The notes: a model not told the origin generated them from the sequence alone. A DNA stretch of 64,000 nt from Enoplolaimus lenunculus (GCA_030248215.1 JASANG010003026.1:1-64000), one strand, 5' to 3'; shown: positions 47,101 through 57,938, numbered from the stretch's first letter. Translations and numbers: made by a program.

Positions 47101-50100
47101 CACTCGATTATGAAATTCGACTTGGGTTGAACGATTCATGGGCGCAAACGATGTTTTATTATCAGGTTTGTAGACATTGCTTTTACAGTCATGGCGGAAT
47201 TAAGGAAATCTTTGTTAGCGGCTGCGGTCCAGAAACGATCAATCGTGATCGGATTCAAACATTGCTAAATTAGTACGTGTGTTTAGATTATTGTAGTTTT
47301 GAGCGAAGAGGTTATTTATGTAGGCATCATGAGATAGCTTAATTTAGATTTACACCATTTTTTACACCCGTCAACATGTTTTCGTGGTCGCCGTTGGCCA
47401 AGATGTATCACTTTTTGATTCTGTGTGCAAGTATGTAACTGGGCGTATTTTGGCGTATATTTTGTCTTTCCTCGTGGACATTTAATAACTACGCACTAAA
47501 TCAGAATCTTGTCTCCATCGGAATGCTTCCTATATGCAACTTTTGTCAAGATTCATGTGTCTTCCACGTTTCTCTGAAGTATTGCGTCCAAAATTTGCAA
47601 TCTGTTATTAATATTTTTGCGAATTCTTCAAAACGTTTTACTTTTACCGTTACACTGAGATTACTAAGTTGCATCTGCAGGTGCAAGTTTGGATGAATTT
47701 TCTTTCACTTACATTGTTCTCGCTTACTTTAAGGCAATTGATGACGTAAATAAAGGTCAGATACAACCTGGTGCTAAACTCTATGAATTGAAAGCGCTAC
47801 AAGATATCGCACGAAAAGAAGACGTAAGTCGATTAGTTAGTTCTTATCAAGAGATTATAGACAATGTTTTATTAGTACGCATATAGTGTTATCATATGAG
47901 AAACAACTGTTGGCTATAATTTTGCGTAATGGGTCATTGATTTTTACATTGAGATTTCTATGGTATACTAAAATCGATTCATGCTGCCTTAAATGTTACA
48001 TTGTCAAGTAACATTAACCTGTATTTTAAAATTTAGTACTTGAGACTGGCACGATCGCTTGATGGATATGGTTATGTTACATTCCCTCATTGTGGATGTG
48101 ATTCTCGTAAAGATGGTGGCCATGTGATTCCTTCAGTAGGCGCAATGTCGTTTCGTCTTCACGCTTGCACTGTCGACGGCATTCATGAGGTATAACGCAG
48201 ATTTCTGTGACTTAAAAATTGGTAAATACTACGATTCCGAAATTTGACAAAGTTTAAGCGCTTGATTTACTGTCCTACTGTGCGGAATTTCAAATACTCA
48301 GTTTTGGCATATTACCTGTTTGAGGACATATTGCTAATTAACTGGCTATAGTTGTTACACACAGCTGACAATGTGGTTCTTCTTATAATTTAAGTGTTGA
48401 AGCCTCTAGAAAAGAATGGTTATTGCATTCAGTGTTGTTCTGTTCTGGACACTGTTGCAGATCTAAAAAATAATAACTGATATTTGCTAAAACTCCTATT
48501 GCAAATAACTGAGTGATTGTGATGATTTTACTGATTATTCATAGGACGAATAGTAGCAACAGCAATTAAACGGCATGTACGAATTGTTGATTGTTTTTGT
48601 TTAGCGCCAGCTGAAATAAGTTTCGTAACATGTGCTTAATTTACGTACAGCTCTCAGCTTTAGCTCCATTGCTGTCGTGGTTGCGTAGCATTTAGCTTGT
48701 AGCAACTATTATTAAGGTGTTTTCAGTTGACAGGATGACAGTATCATCTCCATAATCGAAATTACGTATTATTACTTCCTCAACTCTATACTTTTTCGCT
48801 GCATATATCTGTTCACAAATTCCGGAGCATAATATTATTTTGAATTATAGAATCAAACTGCAGAGTTTGACTGGTCGGAAATACTGGCCTCTGGTGTCAA
48901 CGAAGAATATTCAGCATTTACATTTACGTATTCGAAAAATGGCAAAAGAACCAAATGCGTCAAAATATTTACACCGCTGGTAAATATGGTTTTTGTAGGG
49001 ATGTGCCGATTAATCGGCATCGGTAGTAATCGGCACTTTTCGTGAGTATCGGCGTCGGCGCTGCAAAAAATCGCCGATTCTTTGCCGATACTTTTTGCAT
49101 ATAATATATAACTGTCAGTTGCAATGATATCAGTTTCATTTCTGGGCGCATATCAATGTGTTTGTTCAGGAAAACTGTAATCTCTTTTGTGTTTGTTTGA
49201 AAAAATTAATTCAAATGAACCGTTCTTATAAAATTCTAATCGTTTATGATGGTTAGGGTTTAATTCTTCATATAATGATGTAATGTAGTATGCTATATGT
49301 TTATTAAGCATGGTCTACTAAAGTTGGAATCGGCATCGGCAAAGTTTTAAAATAAGAATCGGTATCGGCAAAAATTTTGGTATCGGCACACCCCTAGTTT
49401 TTTGATTGTCTTACATTTGCCAGCAATATTTGAGCGTTATTCACACTGACACGCAGCTTAGATGAACAAAAATAGTATGAGAAAAAGATCTTTAATGCAA
49501 CACAATATTGCCTATCCCGACTGTTAACCGTATTATTGCAAAGTGATTTAATATAACAAAACAATACGTATACGTATCTGGCACACTTTTTACACATTGT
49601 TCAGAGCTGTTTAAACTATTATTAGTATAGCGTTATCGTTTTTTCTCGACTAGAGGAATATTACGAAACTGAATACAGATGTGAGTTTTTTGCAGATATT
49701 AAACCGGAATCAATATAATCCAATCGCTCCGTCCTTATGTGTCTCCAATATTAAGTCGAACTTAAAGTAAACTTTTTCACCTGATTCATAAACGCAGTTA
49801 TGATTATGTGTAAATGTTTTACTTTTAGTACTACTTTCTTGCGGATTGTTTTGTGCGCGTTGCCGAAGAGCGGAGTTTCAATAATCGCGACAGTCAGAAC
49901 AAAAACGGTACGTGCGACGTCAACGACCATACAAACATTACGACTTGCAATAATTGCAATTATTCTACTGCAACTGCAACTATGCCGACATTGTGTTCTG
50001 CAGTTGCACGCTGTGCTGTTCCAAGTGATCACGAAAAGTGCAATTTTCAGTGCGATGAATGCAATCGCGTTTACGATGGTATATCGGGATACGAAAACAA

Positions 50101-50455
50101 TCAAGAATTGCAATCATGCGTGCATAATAAAAACAATCAGCAAGAACAACAACAGCCGCAGTTGCAACAACAAAAGCAACAACAACAAAGTCATCTGCAG
50201 ACTGCAACTAAGCAACATCGACGTGATGAACAGCATGAACAAGTGAATCGAAAACTTGAGTTAGAAAACAACGATGCTAGCAAGGACATAATGGTTTTTG
50301 CCGGTACTATGTCTCACGAGGCATCGGGCAAAGATAACACTGGCGTCGGTTCAGTTACTGAACCTAAACAAGCTGGTGCTGTAATCGCAAATAAACACGC
50401 CACGCCTGTTGATGCTGACAATATCAAAATAAAGCAGAGCGATGACGGCTTGTGA
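43225..50455 (+). CDS. SNX27: SNX27 orthologue (PDZ-PX-FERM sorting nexin), 13 exons
   Basis: SNX27 is an early-endosome adaptor. Its PDZ domain binds class I cargo tails and retromer (VPS26), the PX domain binds PI3P, and the FERM-like module binds NPxY cargo and small GTPases, returning cargo to the plasma membrane. Exons: 43225-43360, 43619-43754, 44026-44131, 44380-44520, 45217-45409, 45672-45742, 46105-46203, 46464-46542, 47002-47165, 47734-47823, 48037-48189, 48851-48979, 49829-50455. All junctions are GT/AG and in phase, giving 707 aa (human about 540). The start is the ATG that opens an acidic leader ([12 protein letters not shown]) before the PDZ domain. The extra length is a unique C-terminal tail. 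The gene is head-to-head with CABIN1, with start codons 3.1 kb apart. Confidence 0.95.
44380..45742 (+). CDS. SNX27: SNX27 exons 4-6: PX domain (residues ~127-261)
   Basis: Exon 4 covers the linker ([20 protein letters not shown], matching human DNLDPSDDSLGQSFYDY). Exon 5 gives [20 protein letters not shown] with the RRYxEF phosphoinositide motif, then [20 protein letters not shown] and [10 protein letters not shown]. Exon 6 ([16 protein letters not shown]) closes the PX domain as in human. The PI3P-contacting Arg and Lys positions look intact. Confidence 0.95.
46105..49950 (+). CDS. SNX27: SNX27 exons 7-13 (first part): FERM-like module (residues ~262-520)
   Basis: F1 (ubiquitin-like) is [21 protein letters not shown]2 includes [34 protein letters not shown] and [16 protein letters not shown]3 includes [32 protein letters not shown] and [20 protein letters not shown], then [14 protein letters not shown] in exon 13. 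Each aligns to human SNX27 in order. A TCGGCATCGG-type hAT MITE lies in intron 12, 17 bp after the exon 12 donor. Confidence 0.93.
48997..49396. mobile_element. hAT-like MITE, GTGCCGATTAATCGGCATCGG type (SNX27 intron 12)
   Basis: It begins TAGGGATGTGCCGATTAATC and ends TATCGGCACACCCCTAG, which is CTAGGGGTGTGCCGATA when reversed. ATCGGCATCGG and ATCGGTATCGG repeats lie near both ends. Flanking T-rich 8-mers (GTTTTTGT and AGTTTTTT) are only roughly alike. Length is 400 bp with no transposase ORF. Confidence 0.8.
49951..50455 (+). CDS. SNX27: SNX27 exon 13 tail: lineage-specific Cys-rich and Gln-rich extension (residues ~535-707)
   Basis: Human SNX27 ends soon after the FERM F3 lobe; here the frame continues about 180 residues. 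First comes a Cys cluster: [29 protein letters not shown] and [10 protein letters not shown], with CxxC, Cx4C and CxxC spacings plus one His, which could bind zinc. Then come a Gln-rich stretch ([17 protein letters not shown]) and an acidic/basic tail ending KQSDDGL. The frame is uninterrupted to TGA. The function of the tail is unknown to me. Confidence 0.85.
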
Positions 50456-50505
50456 AGTTAGAAATTTGCGAGCATGAGGGGAGTACAATTTTTTCGCTGG
50501 TGTGC

Positions 50506-50511
50506 AATAAA
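50506..50511 (+). terminator. Poly(A) signal AATAAA of SNX27
   Basis: AATAAA lies 51 bases after the SNX27 stop codon and is followed by a GT/T-rich stretch (AGTATGTTAAAGTTTGAGTA). Confidence 0.7.
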
Positions 50512-52867
50512 GTATGTTAAAGTTTGAGTATTCCTTTTAGCTTCCGCTTAGGTCTAGGCGTTGGCCTATTCTTGCTTAGTTATAGGTTTATTTTTACGCT
50601 GAGGCGTCTTCTTGGGCCTGGGGATATGTTTATATTACTGGACATCCATCAACATAGCATTGGCCAGAATTATAGTAACCCAAAACTTGATGTACTTAAG
50701 CCTTTTTTGGATTCGCTATGCACTTTGAGGTCCGTTTTTTCTGATAATGTGTCCTGGTTACTATTTAAATCATATATGATTGTTTTTAAATGGTGTTTTG
50801 GCTGCATTACTTATGTGTTGGTTGAAATTTTTGAATTGCGGCAAGTGTTTCTTAGACAAAATATAAAACTTAATCGTGCGCTTTTAGTATTATATACGTG
50901 TTGCATATTTGTAACCGTTTTGTTCCCTACAAGTTTTTTGGTATTAGATGTGTTTCTTTGTACGACAGTGTGGAATACCTGCACCGTACAAAGATTTTTG
51001 CCGGAGCCGGATATCTAGTGGTACCCTGCTAATCATGCATAGCACAGAGCTGATTGTTGCAAAACAATCGTGACATTTATAACTTTTGCACATTGTGAAT
51101 TTTATCTTGGTGGTGCTTCTAAGTTGATTTTATATTATATTCATTACGTAAATATTTAGTATGAAATACTCAGTAATGATAAATTTGTGTTTTATACTTT
51201 TGTATGTATTATTTACGGTATTTTCATTTAGCAAACATGCTACTCTTTATTGCTGCTATGCAAGTAATACATATGAATGAACGCTCTTATCTGTTTGTGT
51301 TTAAATGTTTTGCAAATAATTGAAATATAATTGTTCTAAGAAAAGCACTGTCGCTAAGTGGTTTTTCGTTTGTCCATATATTTCACTTTCATTAAGGTTT
51401 AACTTTGATTTTTCCTAATTTGCCAAATAACACATTTTCCTGGCTTATTTTTAGATAAAGGCCTGATGTAGGTTTTGTGACCTTTGTTTTAAACATTATT
51501 CACGTCTTAGTATGCTTGTGAAATTTTCGTGAATTTTGCAATATATATACACAAGCTGTGATTCTAGACGCCCTTTCAAAAAATTTATTGTGTAATAATG
51601 CAACAATTCCTAACTTTTTATATTAACTGAATGTGGATGTATAGTTTTTAGCATTAAGCGCTTGGAAAACATGCCAGAACGGCGTTAAACTAAAAATTTC
51701 AATCTGTAATGTATTTATAACGAAATTTAGGAAGTCATTTGAATTTTTCAAATCTTTTCATTTTTGATTGTGCCATAACATGTAGCATGTCATTTGACGA
51801 ATGTTTGTCTTGCACTTTATGTTTTGAACGATCTGTTCCAACTACACGATCAATAGGGTTTATGTGGTTTTTCTGATGATGTATTTTCACGAGTCCTTTG
51901 AATATTGCTGGTGTCTTACTTCAGTTGCTGCTTACCAGAATAAATGCGGAATATACGACTAAAAATACCGCAGCTGTATACATTTGATTAGAAGCGGTTT
52001 TATCATAACCGACATATAAATTTTAGAAGCGGTTTTATCACAACCGACATATCAATTACAATATTGCCGATAAACGGTAATATGTCAAGTTGATGCGATG
52101 AGTTCTATATTGTAGTGAGCATTGGTGGAGGAACGAATATACTTCTACATACATTTATGTAATGAATTTCGTTTGTATATAATTTAAATCTTGAAAGTAA
52201 ATTGGTTTGATTTACGTGAATCGGCATGTTAGAAAAACTAAATTATTTTTAGCTACAATACGTCGGATTTAACACCTTGCATATTGAGGTTCCGGCAATT
52301 TCGGTAGTAAAATTTTGTATAATTTTGCAAAATTTATCGGTTTTAGCGCGTTTCATTTTACTTTGTCACAATTTTAAAGAAAATTTCCAAAATTTCGCAG
52401 AAAATTATGCTTAATATATTATCTTGTGCCCGCCGTGTGAAAATTAGACAGGAATTTTTCCAAGTACGGATTTGCAAAATGCTAGCAATGGGAAATTGAA
52501 ATATGTCGAGTGGTAAATTTATTTTAAATAAAATTGGTAAATTGATGAGATTTTTGGTGCCAAAAAAGAAATTGAAATGGCCCATAACCTAGTGGGAAAT
52601 GGAGGGTCAAAACTATTGTTCAATTTCCCTTTAGACGCATATAACAGAAATGGGAACATGGAAATCCGGAAACTATGTTAGCGTAAAACCAAACAACAAC
52701 ATATTGCACATATTGGCTTAAATTAACTAATTAACCATCATTTTTACCACCTAATTTCGCCTCATCTCAAGCTCCGGCAAGTTTTGATGAGATGCACTTT
52801 CAAGGTAAGATTCGAGGTCGAAGGGGCTCTCACGTCTTGTGGAGATTTTGCACTGCGCATATATATA
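50512..52867. other. Gene-poor region downstream of SNX27
   Basis: A 165-codon open frame (50524-51018) starts in a CTTAGGTCTAGGCGTTGGCC repeat and ends in a GCCGGAGCCGGATATC hAT-like end, so it is treated as fortuitous. A 37-bp direct repeat, AGAAGCGGTTTTATCANAAC plus flank, lies at 51990-52050. No supported gene is seen. Confidence 0.5.
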
Positions 52868-53099
52868 TACTGCAGAAAATGGTGACTCAAATTGTCTCTA
52901 TCCGAAATAGGCTTTTCCGGACTACACAAAGTGAGTCAAATTCAACTCCGCCAAAGTCAAATTCGACTCACTCGAGTCGCTCATAGAATCGAATTTTACT
53001 CCAGCGGTGTCGAATTTGACTCACTTTGTGTAGTCCCGTAGAGCCTCTTTCGGGGAGAGTCAATTCGACTCACCATTTTTTTGCAGTATACTAATTTAT
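52868..53099. mobile_element. MITE with TACTGCA...AAAATGG ends, copy 2
   Basis: The ends are TACTGCAGAAAATGGTGACT and (reversed) TATACTGCAAAAAAATGGTG. The interior has the same GACTC/GAGTC half-site series as 9715-9937, including GACTCACTCGAGTCGCTC. There is no ORF of interest. Confidence 0.8.
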
Positions 53100-53589
53100 G
53101 GACTTTGTAACTTTTTTAGAGGACATGAATTAATTTTCATGTAACACATTAACAGCGACTGTTTGTCTATGTCAGCTTTTGCTTGCGAGGTTGCAGATTC
53201 AATGTGGTTCTTTTTCTTGGAGCGTAAAACGACTCATGTGTATATATATGGTAGCATTCGACAGAATCTGAAACCAACCAAATCAACTCATATTCAGCTG
53301 GCTAACGCAAGTATTTATTGGTGAATCATTGCAAATTCAGGTGGCCAACACAGGTATTTATTAGTCAATAGCAATCTTCTAAACCGAAAACCCAGCGCTA
53401 TTGAAGCAGTTGCGTAATAAAAAAATTATTTTTAGAATTTCATTTTACGCTTATAGCGGCCCATGTATAGTTGAGTGCCGTCCCAAAATCCCACCGTCCA
53501 AATGAAAAAACTGATACTTTTTGTTTGTGGTGCCATTTTGGGATGTTGGGATTTTGCTATTTCAATAAAATTCATCGAAAGCAATTCCT

Positions 53590-54120
53590 TGGGCTTAAAC
53601 TTAGGCTTAGATTTAGGATTATGCGATCCTTTGGCTCAAGATTTAGGTTTAGAAATATGCAACGCTCAATCTTACACTTAGGTTTTTAGGTGTTTATCCG
53701 TAACATCTGGTGTAAAGCTTAGATATACATTTTAGAGGTGCCTTAGCCTTAGGTGTAGGCTTTGACGTGGTCTACGGCTTAGGCATAGTTTTAGGACGCT
53801 GAGGCTTTAGGAATTGATTTAAACGTAGATTAAATCATAAATGACCATTACGGGCTAAATCTTAGGCTTAGGCTTAGGAATATGCTTATACTACTGTTCC
53901 GGACCTGCTCTATACATGGCGTCTTAGGCTTAGGCATAGACTTAGGCTTAGGCTTTCGCTTAAGTTTAGACTTAGGCTTTAGGAGCAGGCTTTGGATTAA
54001 GCGTAGATTAGACCACAGATAACATTGGCTTAGGCTTAAGCCGAGGCTTTATGAATAGGTTTTAAACAAACATAGATTAGATCTTGAATAACTCTTGGGC
54101 TAAATCTTAGGCTTAGGCTC
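53590..54120. repeat. Degenerate TTAGGC array
   Basis: There are many imperfect TTAGGC and TTAGGCTTAGGC units (GGCTTAGGCATAGACTTAGG and similar), interrupted by CTTATACTACTGTTCCGG (53890-53907) and GTCTATACATGG-like family motifs. Related stretches are at 54690-54870, 56440-56670 and, as the complement, 59250-59330. The unit equals the nematode telomere hexamer, but the copies are interspersed and degenerate, so this is not a telomere. Confidence 0.75.
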
Positions 54121-54122
54121 AT

Positions 54123-54685
54123 GCGGGATTCACGTTATTACCGTGGCAGCTTGGGACACGGTTTGTCCCTATTCGACTATTGGGTAACATTTTGTCTGCT
54201 ATTGTCTGCAAATATTATGTGATATATTTTTAAATGTTTGCATGCTTGCGGTAACATACCCAAATTGACCTGTTGAATATCATATGATACTAGAATGTGA
54301 AATTTGAATTTTTGAATTATTAAGCTGATTGTAAGCGATTTTCTGTCGGAAACGTTTTGCAGGCGTGTGTTTGCTATTTATAGCACATCTGTACCACTGC
54401 CGTTTGACTTTTCATTCATTTATCAGCACCCAAAGATTACACTGTCCCGCAAAATATCACATGATATTCGTTGAAATTTTGGAATATCGTATGATATTCG
54501 CATAAATGACCCACAGTATCACGTGACATAAAGTTCCTTGTACACATTGATTATTTGACAGCAATGGCCTGTAAGCTAATGTCATATGGCATTCAAGCTT
54601 TGCCTATTGACCCTATAAAAGAGCCCGAATTTTAACGTTGACGTCGAATCAAAATCAACATGGGACAAGTCGGTGAATCCCGCAT
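54123..54685. mobile_element. Element with GCGGGATTCAC inverted ends and spaced palindromes
   Basis: The ends are GCGGGATTCACGTTATTACC and (reversed) GCGGGATTCACCGACTTG. It is inserted in a TTAGGC array that continues on both sides. Inside are five AT-flanked palindromes with CANNTG-type or similar cores: AATATCATATGATAC (54276), AATATCACATGATATT (54453), AATATCGTATGATATT (54483), AGTATCACGTGACAT (54515) and AATGTCATATGGCATT (54578). There is no ORF. Confidence 0.75.
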
Positions 54686-54884
54686 CAGGCCGGGGCATTA
54701 AGAATAGGCTTTGGTTTAACTTAAATTAAATCTTAAAATGACCCTTGGGCTAAATCTTAGGCTTAGGACTAGGCCTAGGCTGAGGCTTAAGGTTAGCCTT
54801 GGGCTTTGACTTAAGCTTAGGCTTAGGCTAAACCTTTGGCTCATTTCTAGCTTAGGTTTAAGAGCATTTCACCTTCTACTATAT

Positions 54885-55511
54885 CCCGGAATCCCAAAAT
54901 CCAACCTTCGACCATATCACCAAATTACAAAATCCCAAAATCCCACCGTCGTCCATATCCCGAAATTCCATCTCACGTTCGACCACATCCCGAAATCGCA
55001 AAAGCCAAAAATCCCACCTTTTAAAATATTTCAAAATCCCGAAATCCCGCCTTAGACCATATCCCGAAATCCAAAAATTTCACTTTCGACCATATCCCAA
55101 AATCCCAAAATCCCACCTTCGACCATATCCCGAAATCCCAAAATCCCACCTTCGACCATATCCCGAAATCCCAAAATCCCACCTTCGACCATATCCCGAA
55201 ATCCCAAAATCCCACCTTCGACCATATTCCGAAATCCCGAAATCCCACCTTCGGCAATACCCCGAAATCCCAAAATCCCAAAATCCCACCTTCGACCATA
55301 TCCCGAAATCCCAAAATCCCAAAATCCCACCTTCAACCACGTCTCGAAATCCCAAAATCCCACCTTCGACCATGTCCCGAAATCCCAAACTCCCATCTTC
55401 CACCATATCCCGAAATCCCAAAACCCCACCTTCGACCATATCCCGAAATCCCAACATCCCAACTTCGATCACATCCCGAAATCCGAAAATCCCAAAATCC
55501 CACCTTCGACC
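54885..55511. repeat. 33-bp minisatellite (CCCGAAATCCCAAAATCCCACCTTCGACCATAT unit in parts)
   Basis: About 18 imperfect units combine ATCCCGAAATCCCAAAAT and CCCACCTTCGACCAT, some with an extra CCCAAAAT block. On the minus strand this is open in several frames and reads as repeats of GFWDFGIWSKV (55021-55571). That is a by-product of the unit length being a multiple of three, not evidence of a gene. The unit resembles the subterminal CCGTCCCAAAATCCCACC of the enclosing element. Confidence 0.9.
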
Positions 55512-55620
55512 CAATGGCGGATCCATGGGGGGCCACCCCGGCCGTGCCACCCCACAACAGCATCTCGACAAAAATTGTATGCAGTGTCAGTGCTCTTCTA
55601 CGCTGTTTGTTTCTCTGTTT

Positions 55621-56193
55621 GGCCAATGGTACTTTTAAAGGCCGTCACATTTTCCCAGGACAGAAATGTACCAGGAGTACCCGTCCCATGTTCCCGGACA
55701 GCAATGTACCAGGAGTACATTCAAAAAATATAATTGGACCAGCGGGACAGTTGGGACAGATGAGACAGATGGGACAGTTGGAACAGATGGGACAGTTGGG
55801 ACAGATGGGACAGACGGGACAGATGGGACAGTTGGGACAGATGGGACAGTTGGGACAGATGGGACAGTTGGGACAGCTGGGACAGTTGGGACAGACATAT
55901 ATATTTATATATATATATGTGTATATATACATATATGTGTGTATATATACATATATATGTGTAAATATATATGTATATATGTGTGTATATATTTATGTAT
56001 ATATGTATATATAAGTATATATATGTATATATATATGTATGTATATGTATATATGTATATATAGTGTTTATATATGTACATATATCCTACGTAAATATAT
56101 CTGCATGTTCATATGTAAACAAGAGCGCATAAGTGTGCACTCCGGGTATATTTGTCCCAGGAAATTGGGACGGCCTTTATAGTAACATGGGCC
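55621..56193. mobile_element. GGCCAATG-family MITE with internal minisatellite and perfect 8-bp TSD
   Basis: The left end is GGCCAATGGTACTTTTAAAG...GCCGTC; the right end reversed is GGCCCATGTTACTATAAAGG...CCGTCCC. CTCTGTTT flanks both sides (55613-55620 and 56194-56201). The interior has a minisatellite of 10-bp units GGGACAGTTG/GGGACAGATG (55746-55893) and a TATATA/TGTATA-rich microsatellite (55894-56090). ORFs in this zone (87-166 aa) are translations of the repeats. Confidence 0.92.
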
Positions 56194-56410
56194 CTCTGTT
56201 TTATACACAATAGTATAAGCAGCTCATAATAAGCTGCTCTGTTATTTTAGTGCAGTCTCGGATGATTATATGTTTTGTCGTCACTAAGCAGGGTGGCACC
56301 GAACCAATAATTTCACTTGGCCAATGCCAACAGTACAAGATGAAAAATATGCAGGTAATAGTGCGTCATCCACATTAATTTGCGCCCGGCTTGTGGAAAT
56401 CAAAAACGCC

Positions 56411-56690
56411 TAATTACGGCCCGTGTAAAGGTCAGGGGCGGAAAGTTTTTCTGTGGGGCTGCAATAGAGTTAACTTAAGTTGTAGGCTATTTTTTGCTTG
56501 GCTTAGGCTTCGCTTAGGCTTAGGCTTATGTTTAAGAATATGCTCATTCTTACGCTTTGGTTTAGGCTTAGGCGTAGGCTTACTATGGTGCTAAAAGGTA
56601 TGGCCAATGCAACTTCTAGGGCTTTAACGTTAGATTAAGCATGTTCTTAAGCCTAAGCAAAAAGTCAAATCAAATTGACGTTCTATGGAA
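56411..56690. mobile_element. TTAGGC-type member of the GGCCCRTGTA family
   Basis: It starts ACGGCCCGTGTAAAGGTCAG and has GGGGCGGAAAG just inside, then GCTTAGGCTTCGCTTAGGCT and TTTAGGCTTAGGCGTAGGCT. The far end is not resolved. Lies within the 55512-57614 element. Confidence 0.55.
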
Positions 56691-56759
56691 CTCAAACAAT
56701 TAAAATACAAGTAAACACGTTGACCTGGCATGTTTACATGTATTTTAATTGCATGACCT

Positions 56760-57150
56760 ATATTTGACCTTCCACGACCCCCCAAGTAGCATAACCGGTT
56801 TCCGGTTTTCTAAAATTTCAAATTCCAACTGCTATGCAATTTACTTGCATCAGGTGGGAAATTGAAGCAAATTTCTGGTCTTCAATTTCTCACTGCGGTA
56901 AAGCACCACTTTTCAATTTCCTTTTCACTATCTTAAAAGTGCTTATCAAATTTCCACTCGAGTTTAAAAACTGTTTCAACTTCCCATTGCGGTCGTTTTT
57001 ATTTTCGCTATTGGGAATTTGAATTTCAAAATTGCTTGTCAAATTCCTAGTACGTTTTCTAAAATGTTTCAATTTACCTATAGATCAAATTTCGTGTTTT
57101 CAATTTCCCACTGCTACCCTTTTTCCAAACTGAAGTTGGAAAAAGGCGTT
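56760..57150. repeat. Unclassified repeat with TTCAATTTCCCACTGC motifs
   Basis: CAATTTCYCACTGC occurs at about 56882 and 57099, with variants such as CAACTTCCCATTGCGG near 56980, spaced roughly 100 bp apart. A related ATGGGAAATTGAA-type phrase is at 52488-52500. It sits inside the interrupted hAT element and no termini are defined. Confidence 0.4.
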
Positions 57151-57739
57151 TTTGATTTCCACAAGCCGGGCGCAAATTAATGTGGATGACGCATAGAAAC
57201 GTGTGAATTTTGAAATATCGAGAACAAAAATTCATTGAAAATAAATTGAAGTGCATAACCTCGAATGCTATAACATTTTCCGAAAATAGCAGGCAGTTTT
57301 AACTCAATCAAAAACAGAAACAGATGTTGTTGAAGCTGACTGGATTTTGCTTTTTCAAAATTGAATTGGCTTCCGAATCGGAACCTTTAAAATGTGCCTT
57401 TTTGAAACAAAATCCGAACTTCAGTTGCCAAGCTGTTGTATAGATCTAAATTGCGCTGATGCGTGAGTTTTATTTGTGATCCATCTCAATTGAACGAACG
57501 TAAAGATGTCAATTTTATGGCAATAGTTCGTTCTTTGTGTGTGGTTCAAAAATAAGTTTTGTTATCTGTGAAAATTTGGCCCCCGTCCATTTTGAGATCC
57601 TGGATCCGCCGCTGTTTCGACCATATCCCGAAATCCTAAAATGCCAAAATCCCAACTTGCGACTACACATAAAATTCTTATGATGGGATGGTGGGATTTT
57701 GGGACGGCAACGAGGTTTTACATGGGCCCTCATAAAGTT

Positions 57740-57830
57740 GACTTTTTAATTTCGAATATCCGGATTTCCGAATATCAGGATAAATATCCGGCAACAATTG
57801 CCGGATATCCGGATATTAAAAAATAATCCG
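57740..57830. repeat. GGATATCCGG hAT-like end
   Basis: GAATATCCGGATTTCCGAAT, then GCCGGATATCCGGATATTAA and ATGCTCATCACTG. This is similar in style to 13460-13490. One side only. Confidence 0.45.
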
Positions 57831-57932
57831 ATGCTCATCACTGTTAACAATGTCTGAAACGAAAAAGCATTTAAAATAGAGGTTTATTTTTTGACACGAT
57901 TACTTAATGATATGTAAATATAATCATGTAAA

Positions 57933-57938
57933 TTTATT
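57933..57938 (-). terminator. Poly(A) signal AATAAA for the LAPTM-like gene
   Basis: AATAAA on the minus strand, about 30 bases beyond the stop codon at 57969. Confidence 0.6.

Larger units (their letters stand above)
55512..57614. mobile_element. hAT-type MITE (GGATCCGCCA family), interrupted copy
   Basis: Reverse-oriented copy of 7608-8035. It starts CAATGGCGGATCCATGGGGG and ends AGATCCTGGATCCGCCGCTG. The flanking 8-mers CTTCGACC and TTTCGACC differ at one position, a near-perfect target duplication made from the minisatellite itself. Element sequence runs to about 55610 and resumes near 57275 (AGCAGGCAGTTTTAACTC). Later insertions fill the 1.66 kb between. Confidence 0.9.
53458..57728. 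mobile_element. Composite nest bounded by GGCCCATGTA...CCGTCCCAAAATCCCACC inverted ends
   Basis: The left end GGCCCATGTATAGTTGAG...GCCGTCCCAAAATCCCACC (53458-53496) is the inverse of the right end at 57690-57728 over nearly 40 bases. Inside, in order: TTAGGC-type arrays (53590-54120), a GCGGGATTCAC element (54123-54685), more TTAGGC array (54690-54870), a 33-bp minisatellite (54885-55511), then a hAT-type element (55512-57614) that itself holds a further insertion. The minisatellite motif (TTCGACCATATCCCGAAATCC) resumes at 57615-57655. The flanking 8-mers CTTATAGC and CTCATAAA agree at only 5 of 8 positions, so it is not proven that both ends belong to one insertion. Confidence 0.7.

Noticed and set aside
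50524-51018. 165-codon hydrophobic ORF after SNX27
   Set aside because: It begins in a TTAGGC-type repeat, ends in a hAT-like terminus and has no domain-like pattern. An open frame of this length is not unlikely in 64 kb of AT-rich DNA.
53590-54120. TTAGGC arrays as a telomere or subtelomere
   Set aside because: The copies are short, degenerate and tied to MITE termini, with unique genes on both sides.
55635-56064. Repeat-protein-like ORFs ([24 protein letters not shown])
   Set aside because: They are frame translations of a 10-bp minisatellite and a TA-rich microsatellite.
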